Shown here in pieces: positions 42,117-49,170 of a DNA stretch of 64,000 nt. The position numbers were made by a program, and so were the translations under genes. Position 1 is the first letter of the stretch. Every line of letters starts with the position of its first letter. The stretch is from Betaproteobacteria bacterium. GTDB lineage: Bacteria; Pseudomonadota; Gammaproteobacteria; Burkholderiales; SG8-41. The notes beneath the pieces were generated by a model. That model did no database searches, was not told the origin of the DNA, and worked only from the letters and a program-made list of their open reading frames with translations. The stretch covers positions 1 to 64,000 of the forward strand of contig JACPTK010000123.1 in NCBI GenBank assembly GCA_016192825.1, written 5' to 3'.

Positions 42117-44207
42117 TCACTCCTTCGCGGTTTCATCCAGAATGTTGCCGCTGTCCGCCTTTTCGAACATGTCCACCACGCGGCAGTCCTGGCACATTTG
42201 CAGGCGGCGCAGCGCTTTGGGGTCGCGGAACATCGCGTGGGCGGCAAGCTTGCCCAGCATGTTGTCGATGATGCGCTGGTTGGCGAACGGCTTGCCGCAG
42301 CGCACGCAGGCGAAGATCCTGTCCTCGTTCAGCACCGCGGGGTGGGTGGCCGAAGGCGCGAGCAGCAGCCGCGGCGCGAGCGCAATCGCGTCCTCCGGAC
42401 AGGTCTTCTCGCACAGCCCGCACTGCACGCAGTTCCGCTCGATGAAGCGCAGCTGCGGCTTGTCCTTGGCGTCAAGGAGCGCCCCTTCGGGACAGGCGCC
42501 GACGCAGGCAAGGCACATCGTGCACTTCTGCCCGTCCACGAGCACCGCGCCGTAGGGCGCGCCCGCCGGCAGCGCCACCTCGTCCTTGCGCTGCGGCGCA
42601 TGGCGCAGCAGGTGGTCGAACACGAAATCGAGCGTGGTGCGCTTCTCGTTCGTCAGGTTGAACGTCGCCGGCGACAGCGTGCGCGGACTTGCCGCTGTCC
42701 ACACCGCAGTCTCCAATTCGGCCGGCGTGCCGGCCTTGATCAGCTGGAAGCGCTCTCCGTCCAGCCCCAGGCCGCTCAGGATGGCCCGGGCGAGCCCCAT
42801 CTGGCGCTCGATCGCGTCGTGGTATCCGGACGGCTCCGAGCCCGTCGAGAGGACGATGAACCGCGCCGCGCCCAGAGCGATGCTGCCGAGCATCAGGTCG
42901 AGCCCGAGCGAGGCGATATGAAATACCTCGAGCGGGATCACGCGCGCGGGCAACCCCTTGCCGCGGCGTGCCATCCGCGCGACGAGCTCGCGCCCGTCCG
43001 TGGTGTTATGGAACAGCAGGCAGGCGCCCTCGCCACCCGCCTCGCGGTACACCTGCAGCACGGTCTTGATCCGCGTGCCCAGGTCCGCGACCCGCGGGTA
43101 GGCGTAGGTCATCGCCCCCGATGGACAGACGGTCGCGCACCCGCCGCAGCCCATGCACAGGTGCGGCTCGACCTTGATGCGGTTCTGTTCGAGCTCGCTC
43201 GTGATTGCCCGCGTCGAGCAGACGTCGATGCAGCGCGTGCAGCCGACTATCTCCGAGCGGCCGTGAGCGCAGATCTTTTCCCGGTACTCGAAGTACTTCG
43301 GCTTCTCGAATTCGCCGACGTGCTGCGTGAGCTCCTGCGCCGCGAGCGCCTGCCGGAGTGGATCGCGGCCCGGCGCGAAGTAGCCTTGGGGCGGCTGCGG
43401 CGAGCGGATCAGCGGCTCGCGGGAGAGGTCGAGCACCAGATCGAAAGCGTCGCTGCGCTGCGTCTCCTTGCGCTCGAAATCGATCGCGCCGATCTCGCCG
43501 CACGCCTTCACGCACTGGCGGTGCGCCTTGCACTTGCCGAGATCGATCTGATACGAAAAGTCAATCGCCTGCTCCGGGCAGACGCGGATGCAGGCGTTGC
43601 AGCGCGTGCAGGTTTCGAGGTCGATCGGGTTCGCCTGTTCCCATTCGACCTGGAACGCGCCAAGATAGCCGGTGACCACACCCGGCATCCCCGAGAACAC
43701 GGGGTAACCGCGCACCGCGGGCAGCTCGTGGCGCTCCGCGTCGGCGGTTACGAGCACACTCACCGAGAGCTGCTCCGACAACCGGTCGGCCCACTCCAGC
43801 GCCGCGGGCCCTGGACCGATGACGAGCAGGCTCCCGCCGGACCGATACGACACCACCGGGACCGGCTCCGGATCGGGCAAGTCGGCGGCCGCGAGCAGCG
43901 CCGCGATCTTGGGCGTCGCGTTCTTCGCCTCGGCGGACCAACCCGCGGTCTCGCGGATGTTCACGAACTGGATGCCGGCGTTGCCCTTCAATTCGCCGTG
44001 CAGCTCGCCGAACAGAGGCGCTTCCTGCGTGCAGGCGACGACGAGATCGTCGCCCTTTTTCACCGCGGCCTCGAACGCCGCGATGTGCTTGCGGCAAAGC
44101 TCCGTATGCACCGCCGGCGCCGACTCGAGCTTCAGCGCGCGCGCCAGCGCTTTGCCATCGAGCGGCATGGTCCGGTTGCAATTGCAGATGAGCTTGTCTT
44201 TGGCCAT
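42117..44207 (-). CDS. Large 4Fe-4S polyferredoxin of the fdh locus
   Basis: A 696-residue iron-sulfur protein. An N-terminal region with CNCNRTMPLDG and CTQEAPLF is followed by ferredoxin motifs CTRCNACIRVCP, CKAHRQCVKACG, CTRCIDVC, CMGCGGCATVCP, CTMCLACVGACP and CVQCGLCEKTCP. Two more CxxC pairs lie near the C-terminus (CVRC, CQDC). At least six clusters are likely. No flavin or Mo domain is clear. Its genetic partners suggest electron transfer around formate dehydrogenase. The exact role is unknown. Confidence 0.85.
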   Translation of the reverse strand: MAKDKLICNCNRTMPLDGKALARALKLESAPAVHTELCRKHIAAFEAAVKKGDDLVVACTQEAPLFGELHGELKGNAGIQFVNIRETAGWSAEAKNATPKIAALLAAADLPDPEPVPVVSYRSGGSLLVIGPGPAALEWADRLSEQLSVSVLVTADAERHELPAVRGYPVFSGMPGVVTGYLGAFQVEWEQANPIDLETCTRCNACIRVCPEQAIDFSYQIDLGKCKAHRQCVKACGEIGAIDFERKETQRSDAFDLVLDLSREPLIRSPQPPQGYFAPGRDPLRQALAAQELTQHVGEFEKPKYFEYREKICAHGRSEIVGCTRCIDVCSTRAITSELEQNRIKVEPHLCMGCGGCATVCPSGAMTYAYPRVADLGTRIKTVLQVYREAGGEGACLLFHNTTDGRELVARMARRGKGLPARVIPLEVFHIASLGLDLMLGSIALGAARFIVLSTGSEPSGYHDAIERQMGLARAILSGLGLDGERFQLIKAGTPAELETAVWTAASPRTLSPATFNLTNEKRTTLDFVFDHLLRHAPQRKDEVALPAGAPYGAVLVDGQKCTMCLACVGACPEGALLDAKDKPQLRFIERNCVQCGLCEKTCPEDAIALAPRLLLAPSATHPAVLNEDRIFACVRCGKPFANQRIIDNMLGKLAAHAMFRDPKALRRLQMCQDCRVVDMFEKADSGNILDETAKE

Positions 44208-44290
44208 GTTTCTCTGCCCGCGCCGCTTCAGGGCCGCGAGAGGTTACCGGGAGGATGGCGAAGCGTAGCGAATCGCGCTGCGCGGCGCCA

Positions 44291-44815
44291 CTACGACGAG
44301 CCGGGAGGCTTCAATCCGCCGTCGGGAGGCGCGAGAGCCGCATCCGTGATGTCCGGGTGCGACTCGACGGCGGGCGGGGATTGCACAACCGGTGACTCGA
44401 TCGCCTGCGCCGGCACGTCCTGCAAGGCCTGTTGCTCCTTTGCACGCTGCTCTTCGTCCTCCTTCGCCCACCGCAGGATGTTCTGCGCCTGCCGGAGCCC
44501 GGCCATCATTTCGGGCGGAATCGGCTCGGTCTTGCTGTAATCGTCGATGTAGACGTCGAGCCCATCCATCACGTTGAAGTGGGGGTCGCTGAAGAGCTTC
44601 TTGAGCGCCGCGCGGCGCAGGTCCTCGTCCACCTTGGGATGAAAGAAGGCGCGGTAATCGGAGTCGGGAGTCAGCTTGTCGAGTGGCGGCAGCTCTGGCG
44701 GCACCTTGGAGTCCACCACCTGGTCCGAAACTTTCTGGGGCGGCTGATCTTTCGCTTCCTGCTTCAGGCGCGACCAGCGCGAGAGAAAGGCTTCCTTGTC
44801 CTCTTCGATCGTCAT
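44291..44815 (-). CDS. DUF3306 protein
   Basis: A 174-residue soluble protein. EAFLSRWSRLKQEAKDQ, LTPDSDYRAFFHPKV and LRRAALKKLFSDPHFNVMDG are characteristic. The C-terminal third is Pro/Ala/Gln-rich and probably disordered. Function is unknown. The gene is regularly found with fdh and DUF3305 genes. It overlaps DUF3305 by 4 bp. Confidence 0.87.
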   Translation of the reverse strand: MTIEEDKEAFLSRWSRLKQEAKDQPPQKVSDQVVDSKVPPELPPLDKLTPDSDYRAFFHPKVDEDLRRAALKKLFSDPHFNVMDGLDVYIDDYSKTEPIPPEMMAGLRQAQNILRWAKEDEEQRAKEQQALQDVPAQAIESPVVQSPPAVESHPDITDAALAPPDGGLKPPGSS

Positions 44816-45348
44816 CGCGTTACGTCCGGCGTTCCCGGCGTCCCGTCGCGGTGCGATGCTACGCCTTTATCCTTGCTGCTCGCGTAGCGCGGCTTCTTCC
44901 GCGGCTCGGGCTTGTAATGCTCAACGGCGAATTCGGCGATCCACGGCAGCCAATCGGCCGGCAACGCTACGCCATCCACGTTCTCGCCGCTATCGGCCCA
45001 GCGCGTGCCTTCGTTATAGCTGACGGTGAGCAGTTCCGGGCGCGCGATCTCATCGCGCAGGCGCCACAGAATGAACACCTTGGGCTGCGGAGAGGTGACG
45101 TTGAGATAGTAGCCCTCGGCCTCCGCGCGCTGCAGCTTGACGGTAAACCCCGAGAACAGGATCTGCGTCAGGCCGTCCTCCGCCACGATGACCTGCTCGC
45201 CGCTGCCTGGCGGCAGCAGATCACGGACTACCCCCTTCGCCTCCCAATTTTCCGTCGCCCAGCGGTTCGCCAGCCGCACCCGCTCCATGATGACGGCGAT
45301 GGGGTACGGGGCAATGGGATTCGGATTCAGTGCGGCATTTTCCTGCAT
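44812..45348 (-). CDS. DUF3305 protein
   Basis: A 178-residue soluble protein. [20 protein letters not shown] and [14 protein letters not shown] are typical of DUF3305. The ATG at 45348 gives [19 protein letters not shown]. The longer frame to 45498 would overlap moaA and is rejected. Function unknown, linked by context to formate dehydrogenase. Confidence 0.87.
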   Translation of the reverse strand: MQENAALNPNPIAPYPIAVIMERVRLANRWATENWEAKGVVRDLLPPGSGEQVIVAEDGLTQILFSGFTVKLQRAEAEGYYLNVTSPQPKVFILWRLRDEIARPELLTVSYNEGTRWADSGENVDGVALPADWLPWIAEFAVEHYKPEPRKKPRYASSKDKGVASHRDGTPGTPDVTR

Positions 45349-45434
45349 GGCCGGGATTGTGCGCCACGCGTCGCCACCGCGCAACAGGAAACGCACCCAA
45401 ATACTTGATTTGCAAACAGTGTTTTCCTTGCGGG

Positions 45435-45489
45435 AGGCCGGCTCGTTTGGGATAATCGCAAACAATACGTTTCTCGCCCGAGCCGGCCT
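45435..45489 (+). promoter_or_regulatory. Leader hairpin in front of moaA
   Basis: Perfect 11-bp arms AGGCCGGCTCG (45435-45445) and CGAGCCGGCCT (45479-45489), 33 nt apart. The right arm ends 1 nt before the moaA ATG, so folding would hide the translation start. No Shine-Dalgarno sequence is visible outside the arm. The loop contains a smaller repeat GTTTG/CAAAC. It is not the E. coli Moco riboswitch by sequence, but the place is comparable. Confidence 0.55.
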
Positions 45490-45490
45490 T

Positions 45491-46516
45491 ATGTCCAATC
45501 CTCAAATTGCATTACCCGCGCGCGACCGCCGGGGACGGGCGCTGCGCGACCTGCGCATTTCGGTCACGGACCGCTGCAATTTCCGCTGTGTCTACTGCAT
45601 GCCGAAGGAAGTGTTCGGCAAGGACTACCAGTTCCTGGAGCGCCGCGAGATCCTCAGCTTCGAGGAGATCGCGCGGCTGGCGCGCGTATTCCGCGACCTT
45701 GGCGTAGAGAAAATCCGGCTCACGGGCGGGGAGCCGCTCGTCCGCCGCAACCTCGAGCAGCTGATCGAGATGCTCGCGCGCATACCGGGACTCGATCTCA
45801 CGCTGACCACCAATGGCTCCCTGTTGAGCCGCAAGGCGCGCGCGCTGCGGGATGCCGGTCTGAAACGGATCACCGTCAGCCTCGACTCGCTGGACGATGC
45901 CGTCTTCCGGCGCATGAACGACGTCGACTTTCCGGTCACCCGCGTGCTGGAGGGCATCGAAGCCGCGGCCGCGGCCGGGCTCTCGCCCGTCAAGGTGAAC
46001 ATGGTGGTCAAGCGCGGCGAGAACGAGGACAGCGTGCTGCCGATGGCGCGGTTTTTCCGCGGCAGCGGCCACATTCTGCGCTTCATCGAGTACATGGACG
46101 TCGGCCACACCAACGGCTGGCGCCTCGATGACGTCGTCACCGCGCGCGAGATCGTCGGCATGATCGGCGCCGAGGCGCCGCTCGAGCCGCTCGATCCCAA
46201 CTACCGGGGCGAAGTCGCGGAACGTTGGCGCTACCGCGACGGCAGCGGCGAGATCGGCGTGATCGCCTCGGTCACCCAGGCCTTCTGCCGCGACTGCACC
46301 CGTGCCCGGATTTCCACGGAGGGCAAGCTTTACACCTGTCTCTTCGCCACCGCCGGGCACGACCTGCGGGCGCCGCTGCGCGCCGGCGCCTCCGACGGCG
46401 CGCTCCGGGAGGCGATCGCCGCGGTCTGGTCGCAACGGACCGACCGCTACTCCGAGATTCGCACCGCCAATACCGCCAAGCTGCAGAAGATCGAGATGTC
46501 CTACATCGGCGGCTGA
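45491..46516 (+). CDS. moaA: GTP 3',8-cyclase MoaA
   Basis: A 341-residue radical-SAM enzyme. The first cluster is bound by Cys29, Cys33 and Cys36 ([10 protein letters not shown]), the second by Cys266, Cys269 and Cys283. The usual GG C-terminus is present. It starts molybdopterin synthesis from GTP. The ATG at 45491 gives [17 protein letters not shown] longer frame upstream is antisense to DUF3305. Confidence 0.96.
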   Translation: MSNPQIALPARDRRGRALRDLRISVTDRCNFRCVYCMPKEVFGKDYQFLERREILSFEEIARLARVFRDLGVEKIRLTGGEPLVRRNLEQLIEMLARIPGLDLTLTTNGSLLSRKARALRDAGLKRITVSLDSLDDAVFRRMNDVDFPVTRVLEGIEAAAAAGLSPVKVNMVVKRGENEDSVLPMARFFRGSGHILRFIEYMDVGHTNGWRLDDVVTAREIVGMIGAEAPLEPLDPNYRGEVAERWRYRDGSGEIGVIASVTQAFCRDCTRARISTEGKLYTCLFATAGHDLRAPLRAGASDGALREAIAAVWSQRTDRYSEIRTANTAKLQKIEMSYIGG

Positions 46517-46520
46517 CATC

Positions 46521-46614
46521 AGGATCGAGGATCTAGGATTGAGTATTGAGCGAAACCATCCGCTTCACCAGAAACTTCCTCAATCCTCAGTCCTCATTCC
46601 TCAATCCTCAATCC
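46521..46614. repeat. Inverted pair of heptamer arrays between moaA and fdhD
   Basis: Four degenerate AGGATNG units at 46521-46548 and five TCAATCC-type units at 46580-46614. The two blocks are complementary and can form a hairpin. The second block runs almost into the fdhD ATG at 46620, leaving no Shine-Dalgarno sequence. Confidence 0.85.
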
Positions 46615-46619
46615 TCGTC

Positions 46620-47468
46620 ATGGAAAAGCCCTACCGTCCCAACATCACCAGCGCCGGCCGGCCGCTGACCTTCGAGGTCGAGGCCGTGAACGAGCGCGGG
46701 GAGCGGCTGCCCACGCCGATCGCCGGAGAACACCCGCTCACGCTCTACCTCGACAAGCGCGAGATCGTCACGCTCATGACGCTCGGGCAGGCGCCGGAGG
46801 CGCTCACGATCGGTTATCTCCGCAACCAGCGCCTGGTGGGCTCGATCGAGGAAATCGCCGCGGTGCAAGTGGACTGGGAAACCGATTCGGCCGCCGTCAC
46901 CACGCGCAAGGGCGCGAAGGGCGCAGACAGGAAACTGAGGGACAGGCTGAAGAAGCGCACCGTCACCACCGGCTGCGGGCAGGGCACCGTCTTCGGCGAC
47001 CTGATGGCGGAGATCGACGCCATCGAGCTGCGCGACGACGTGCGGCTGACGGAGGAATCGCTCTACGCCCTGCTCGACGCCGTGCGCCGGCACGAGACCA
47101 TCTACAAGAGCGCCGGCGCGGTGCACGGCTGCGCGCTCGCCGCCGCGGGCGAGATCCTCTACTTCATCGAGGACGTCGGCCGCCACAACGCGGTGGACGC
47201 CATCGCCGGGCGCATGTGGCTCGACCGCGTGGATGGCTCGGACAAGATCTTCTACACCACGGGCCGGCTCACCTCGGAAATGGTGATCAAGGCCGCGCAG
47301 ATGCGGATCCCGTTCCTGGTGTCGCGCTCGGGGCTGACGGAAATGGGGCACCAGATCGCGCGCCAGGTGGGCATCACCATGATCGGCCGCGCCGTGAACA
47401 AACATTACCTGCTGTTCACCGGCAACCACCGATTCGTAAAGCAGATCATGCCAACGATGTTGGCGTAA
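46620..47468 (+). CDS. fdhD: Formate dehydrogenase accessory sulfurtransferase FdhD
   Basis: A 282-residue protein that passes sulfur to the Mo cofactor of formate dehydrogenase. The active loop reads TVTTGCGQGTVFGD with a single Cys119. E. coli FdhD has CxxC, so the second Cys is a Gly here. IYKSAGAVHGCALA, EDVGRHNAVDAIAG and TTGRLTSEMVIKAA are conserved. The last codons and stop are part of a long palindrome. Confidence 0.93.
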   Translation: MEKPYRPNITSAGRPLTFEVEAVNERGERLPTPIAGEHPLTLYLDKREIVTLMTLGQAPEALTIGYLRNQRLVGSIEEIAAVQVDWETDSAAVTTRKGAKGADRKLRDRLKKRTVTTGCGQGTVFGDLMAEIDAIELRDDVRLTEESLYALLDAVRRHETIYKSAGAVHGCALAAAGEILYFIEDVGRHNAVDAIAGRMWLDRVDGSDKIFYTTGRLTSEMVIKAAQMRIPFLVSRSGLTEMGHQIARQVGITMIGRAVNKHYLLFTGNHRFVKQIMPTMLA

Positions 47469-47482
47469 TCTGCTTTACGAAT
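47432..47482. repeat. Nested palindrome over the fdhD stop codon
   Basis: Outer perfect 15-bp arms ATTCGTAAAGCAGAT (47432-47446) and its complement (47468-47482), inner 6-bp arms GCCAAC/GTTGGC (47450-47455 and 47459-47464). The TAA stop of fdhD (47466-47468) lies between inner and outer arms. It encodes the last about 12 residues of FdhD. No T-tract follows. Confidence 0.8.
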
Positions 47483-47519
47483 TACCAGTCACGAGACTCG
47501 GGCTGGTGGACGGGCACGC

Positions 47520-48152
47520 TTGAGCTCTTCAACGCACACCTCATCCCTCATCCCTCATCCCTCATCCCTCGTCACCGGCGTGATACTCGCCGGTGGGCTG
47601 GGCCGCCGCATGGGCGGCGTCGACAAGGGCTTGAAGCTGCTGCGGGGCAAGCCGATGGTGGCGTGGGTGATCGAGCGCTTCGCGCCCCAGGTCGCCGAAA
47701 TTCTGATCAACGCCAACCAGAACGGCGAGGCGTACGCGCGGTTCGGCTACCGCGTGATCCCGGATGCCATCGGCGGTTTCGCAGGCCCGCTCGCCGGCCT
47801 GCACCGCGGACTCGCGGAGGCGGCGCATGAGCTGGTCGCGACCGTGCCCTGCGATTCGCCGTTCCTGCCGGGCGACCTGATCGCGCGCCTGCGAGCTGCG
47901 CTCGATCGCGAGGATGCCGAGGTCGCGGTGGCAAAAACCGGCAATCAGCCGCACCCCGTGTTCTGCCTGTGCCGCAAGCGGGTGCTGGCCGGCCTGACCG
48001 AGTTTCTAGCCGGCGGCGGCCGCAAGATCGACGCCTGGTACGCGCGTCTCAAGGTGGTCGAAGTTCCGTTCGACGACCAGGCTGCGGCGTTTTCCAATAT
48101 CAACACCGAGGACGAGCTGCGGCGTCTCGACAGCGGGCCCCTGCCGGGCTAA
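47520..48152 (+). CDS. mobA: Molybdenum cofactor guanylyltransferase MobA
   Basis: A nucleotidyltransferase with the GTP-binding GVILAGGLGRRMGGVDKGLK and later VPCDSPFLPGD and HPVFCLC blocks. It attaches GMP to molybdopterin. The start is uncertain: there is no ATG. The frame opens at TTG 47520 and a GTG is at 47580 within VILAGG. Residues before VTGVILAGG come from the heptamer array. The stop overlaps the convergent glk stop by 4 bp. Confidence 0.9.
   Translation: MSSSTHTSSLIPHPSSLVTGVILAGGLGRRMGGVDKGLKLLRGKPMVAWVIERFAPQVAEILINANQNGEAYARFGYRVIPDAIGGFAGPLAGLHRGLAEAAHELVATVPCDSPFLPGDLIARLRAALDREDAEVAVAKTGNQPHPVFCLCRKRVLAGLTEFLAGGGRKIDAWYARLKVVEVPFDDQAAAFSNINTEDELRRLDSGPLPG
47541..47575. repeat. 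Heptamer array at the mobA start
   Basis: TCATCCC is repeated four times without error (47541-47568), followed by a degenerate unit. It lies where the mobA ribosome site and first codons should be, and in frame encodes SLIPHPSSL. Confidence 0.88.
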
Positions 48153-49156
48153 CCCGGCAGCCGGTTCGCTTCCCGCAGCGCGCCAAGCAGGCCCACCTGC
48201 GGATTCTTCACCACGTGCACCGGCAGGCTTGCCAGCAAGTCGCGGAAGCGTCCCTTGTCGGCGAAAGCGCGGATGAAATCGCCCTCCTGCAGCCTGGAAG
48301 CGAGCTTGGGCGCGATGCCTCCCGCAATGAAAACCCCGCCGCCCGGCAGCGTCGCCAAGGCCATGTTGCCGGCGAAAGCGCCATAGACCGCGATGAAGAG
48401 ATCCAGCGCGCGCACAGCGAGCGGGTCGAGCTTGGCGGTTGCGAACTCCGCGATCAGCTCGGCGGTATCGTTGCGCGTGTGCGAGGCGTCGAGCAGCTGC
48501 CGCGACGGCATGCCGGCGCCGCTTTCCTGCAGGAAGCTGAAAATGCGCATCAGGCCCGGCCCGGAGACGACGCGCTCGTACGAAACCCGCCCGAACGTGC
48601 GGCGCAGGTGCACGAGAAGCCGGTCCTGCAGCTCGTCTACCGGGGCGAAATCGGTGTGGCCGGCTTCCGAGGGATACGCGTGATAGCCGTCCTTCTGCCA
48701 GGTCAGCAGGCAGACGCCGAGGCCGGTGCCCGCGCCGATGACGATTCGCGTGCCGCGCTCGACGGGATGGCCGGCCTGCAGCGTTTCGATGTCCGCAGCG
48801 GTCAGGCTTGCGATCCCCTCCCCTGCCGCGGCGAAATCGTTGATGAGCCTCGCCACGGGCAGCCGGAAAGCGCGCTCCAGCGCCGCGCCATCCACTTTCC
48901 AGCCCAGATTGGTCAGCGTGGACGCGTTGTCCGCGACCGGTCCGGCCACCGAGAAACAGGCAGCGCCGATCGCCGTGCCGCGCGTCCCGACCTCCGCTCG
49001 GCCCAGAAAATGCGCGACGATTTCCTCGAGACCGCTGAAATCCTGGCTCGCGTAGACGCGTTGCGCGATGATCGCGGGGCCGGGTCCCGCCGCCGCCAGC
49101 ACGATCGCCGTCTTGGTGCCCCCGACATCGGCCGCAAGCAGATAGCGCCGCGCCAT
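48149..49156 (-). CDS. glk: Glucokinase
   Basis: A 335-residue ROK-less Glk-type kinase. LLAADVGGTKTAIVL is the phosphate loop, NLGWKVDG and LINDFAAAGEGI carry substrate residues, and GAGTGLGVC is the ATP region. SEAGHTDFAP contains the usual glucose contacts. It phosphorylates glucose. The ATG at 49156 lies 14 bp after the next gene. Confidence 0.95.
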   Translation of the reverse strand: MARRYLLAADVGGTKTAIVLAAAGPGPAIIAQRVYASQDFSGLEEIVAHFLGRAEVGTRGTAIGAACFSVAGPVADNASTLTNLGWKVDGAALERAFRLPVARLINDFAAAGEGIASLTAADIETLQAGHPVERGTRIVIGAGTGLGVCLLTWQKDGYHAYPSEAGHTDFAPVDELQDRLLVHLRRTFGRVSYERVVSGPGLMRIFSFLQESGAGMPSRQLLDASHTRNDTAELIAEFATAKLDPLAVRALDLFIAVYGAFAGNMALATLPGGGVFIAGGIAPKLASRLQEGDFIRAFADKGRFRDLLASLPVHVVKNPQVGLLGALREANRLPG

Positions 49157-49170
49157 GCCCCGGCCCGCCT

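Noticed and set aside
42042-44540. An 832-residue plus-strand open frame over the polyferredoxin
   Set aside because: Antisense to a protein with many intact cluster motifs. No recognisable domain in the shadow frame.
45137-45490. An N-terminal extension of MoaA
   Set aside because: The upstream part is antisense to DUF3305 and absent in MoaA proteins. The ATG at 45491 gives the normal start.
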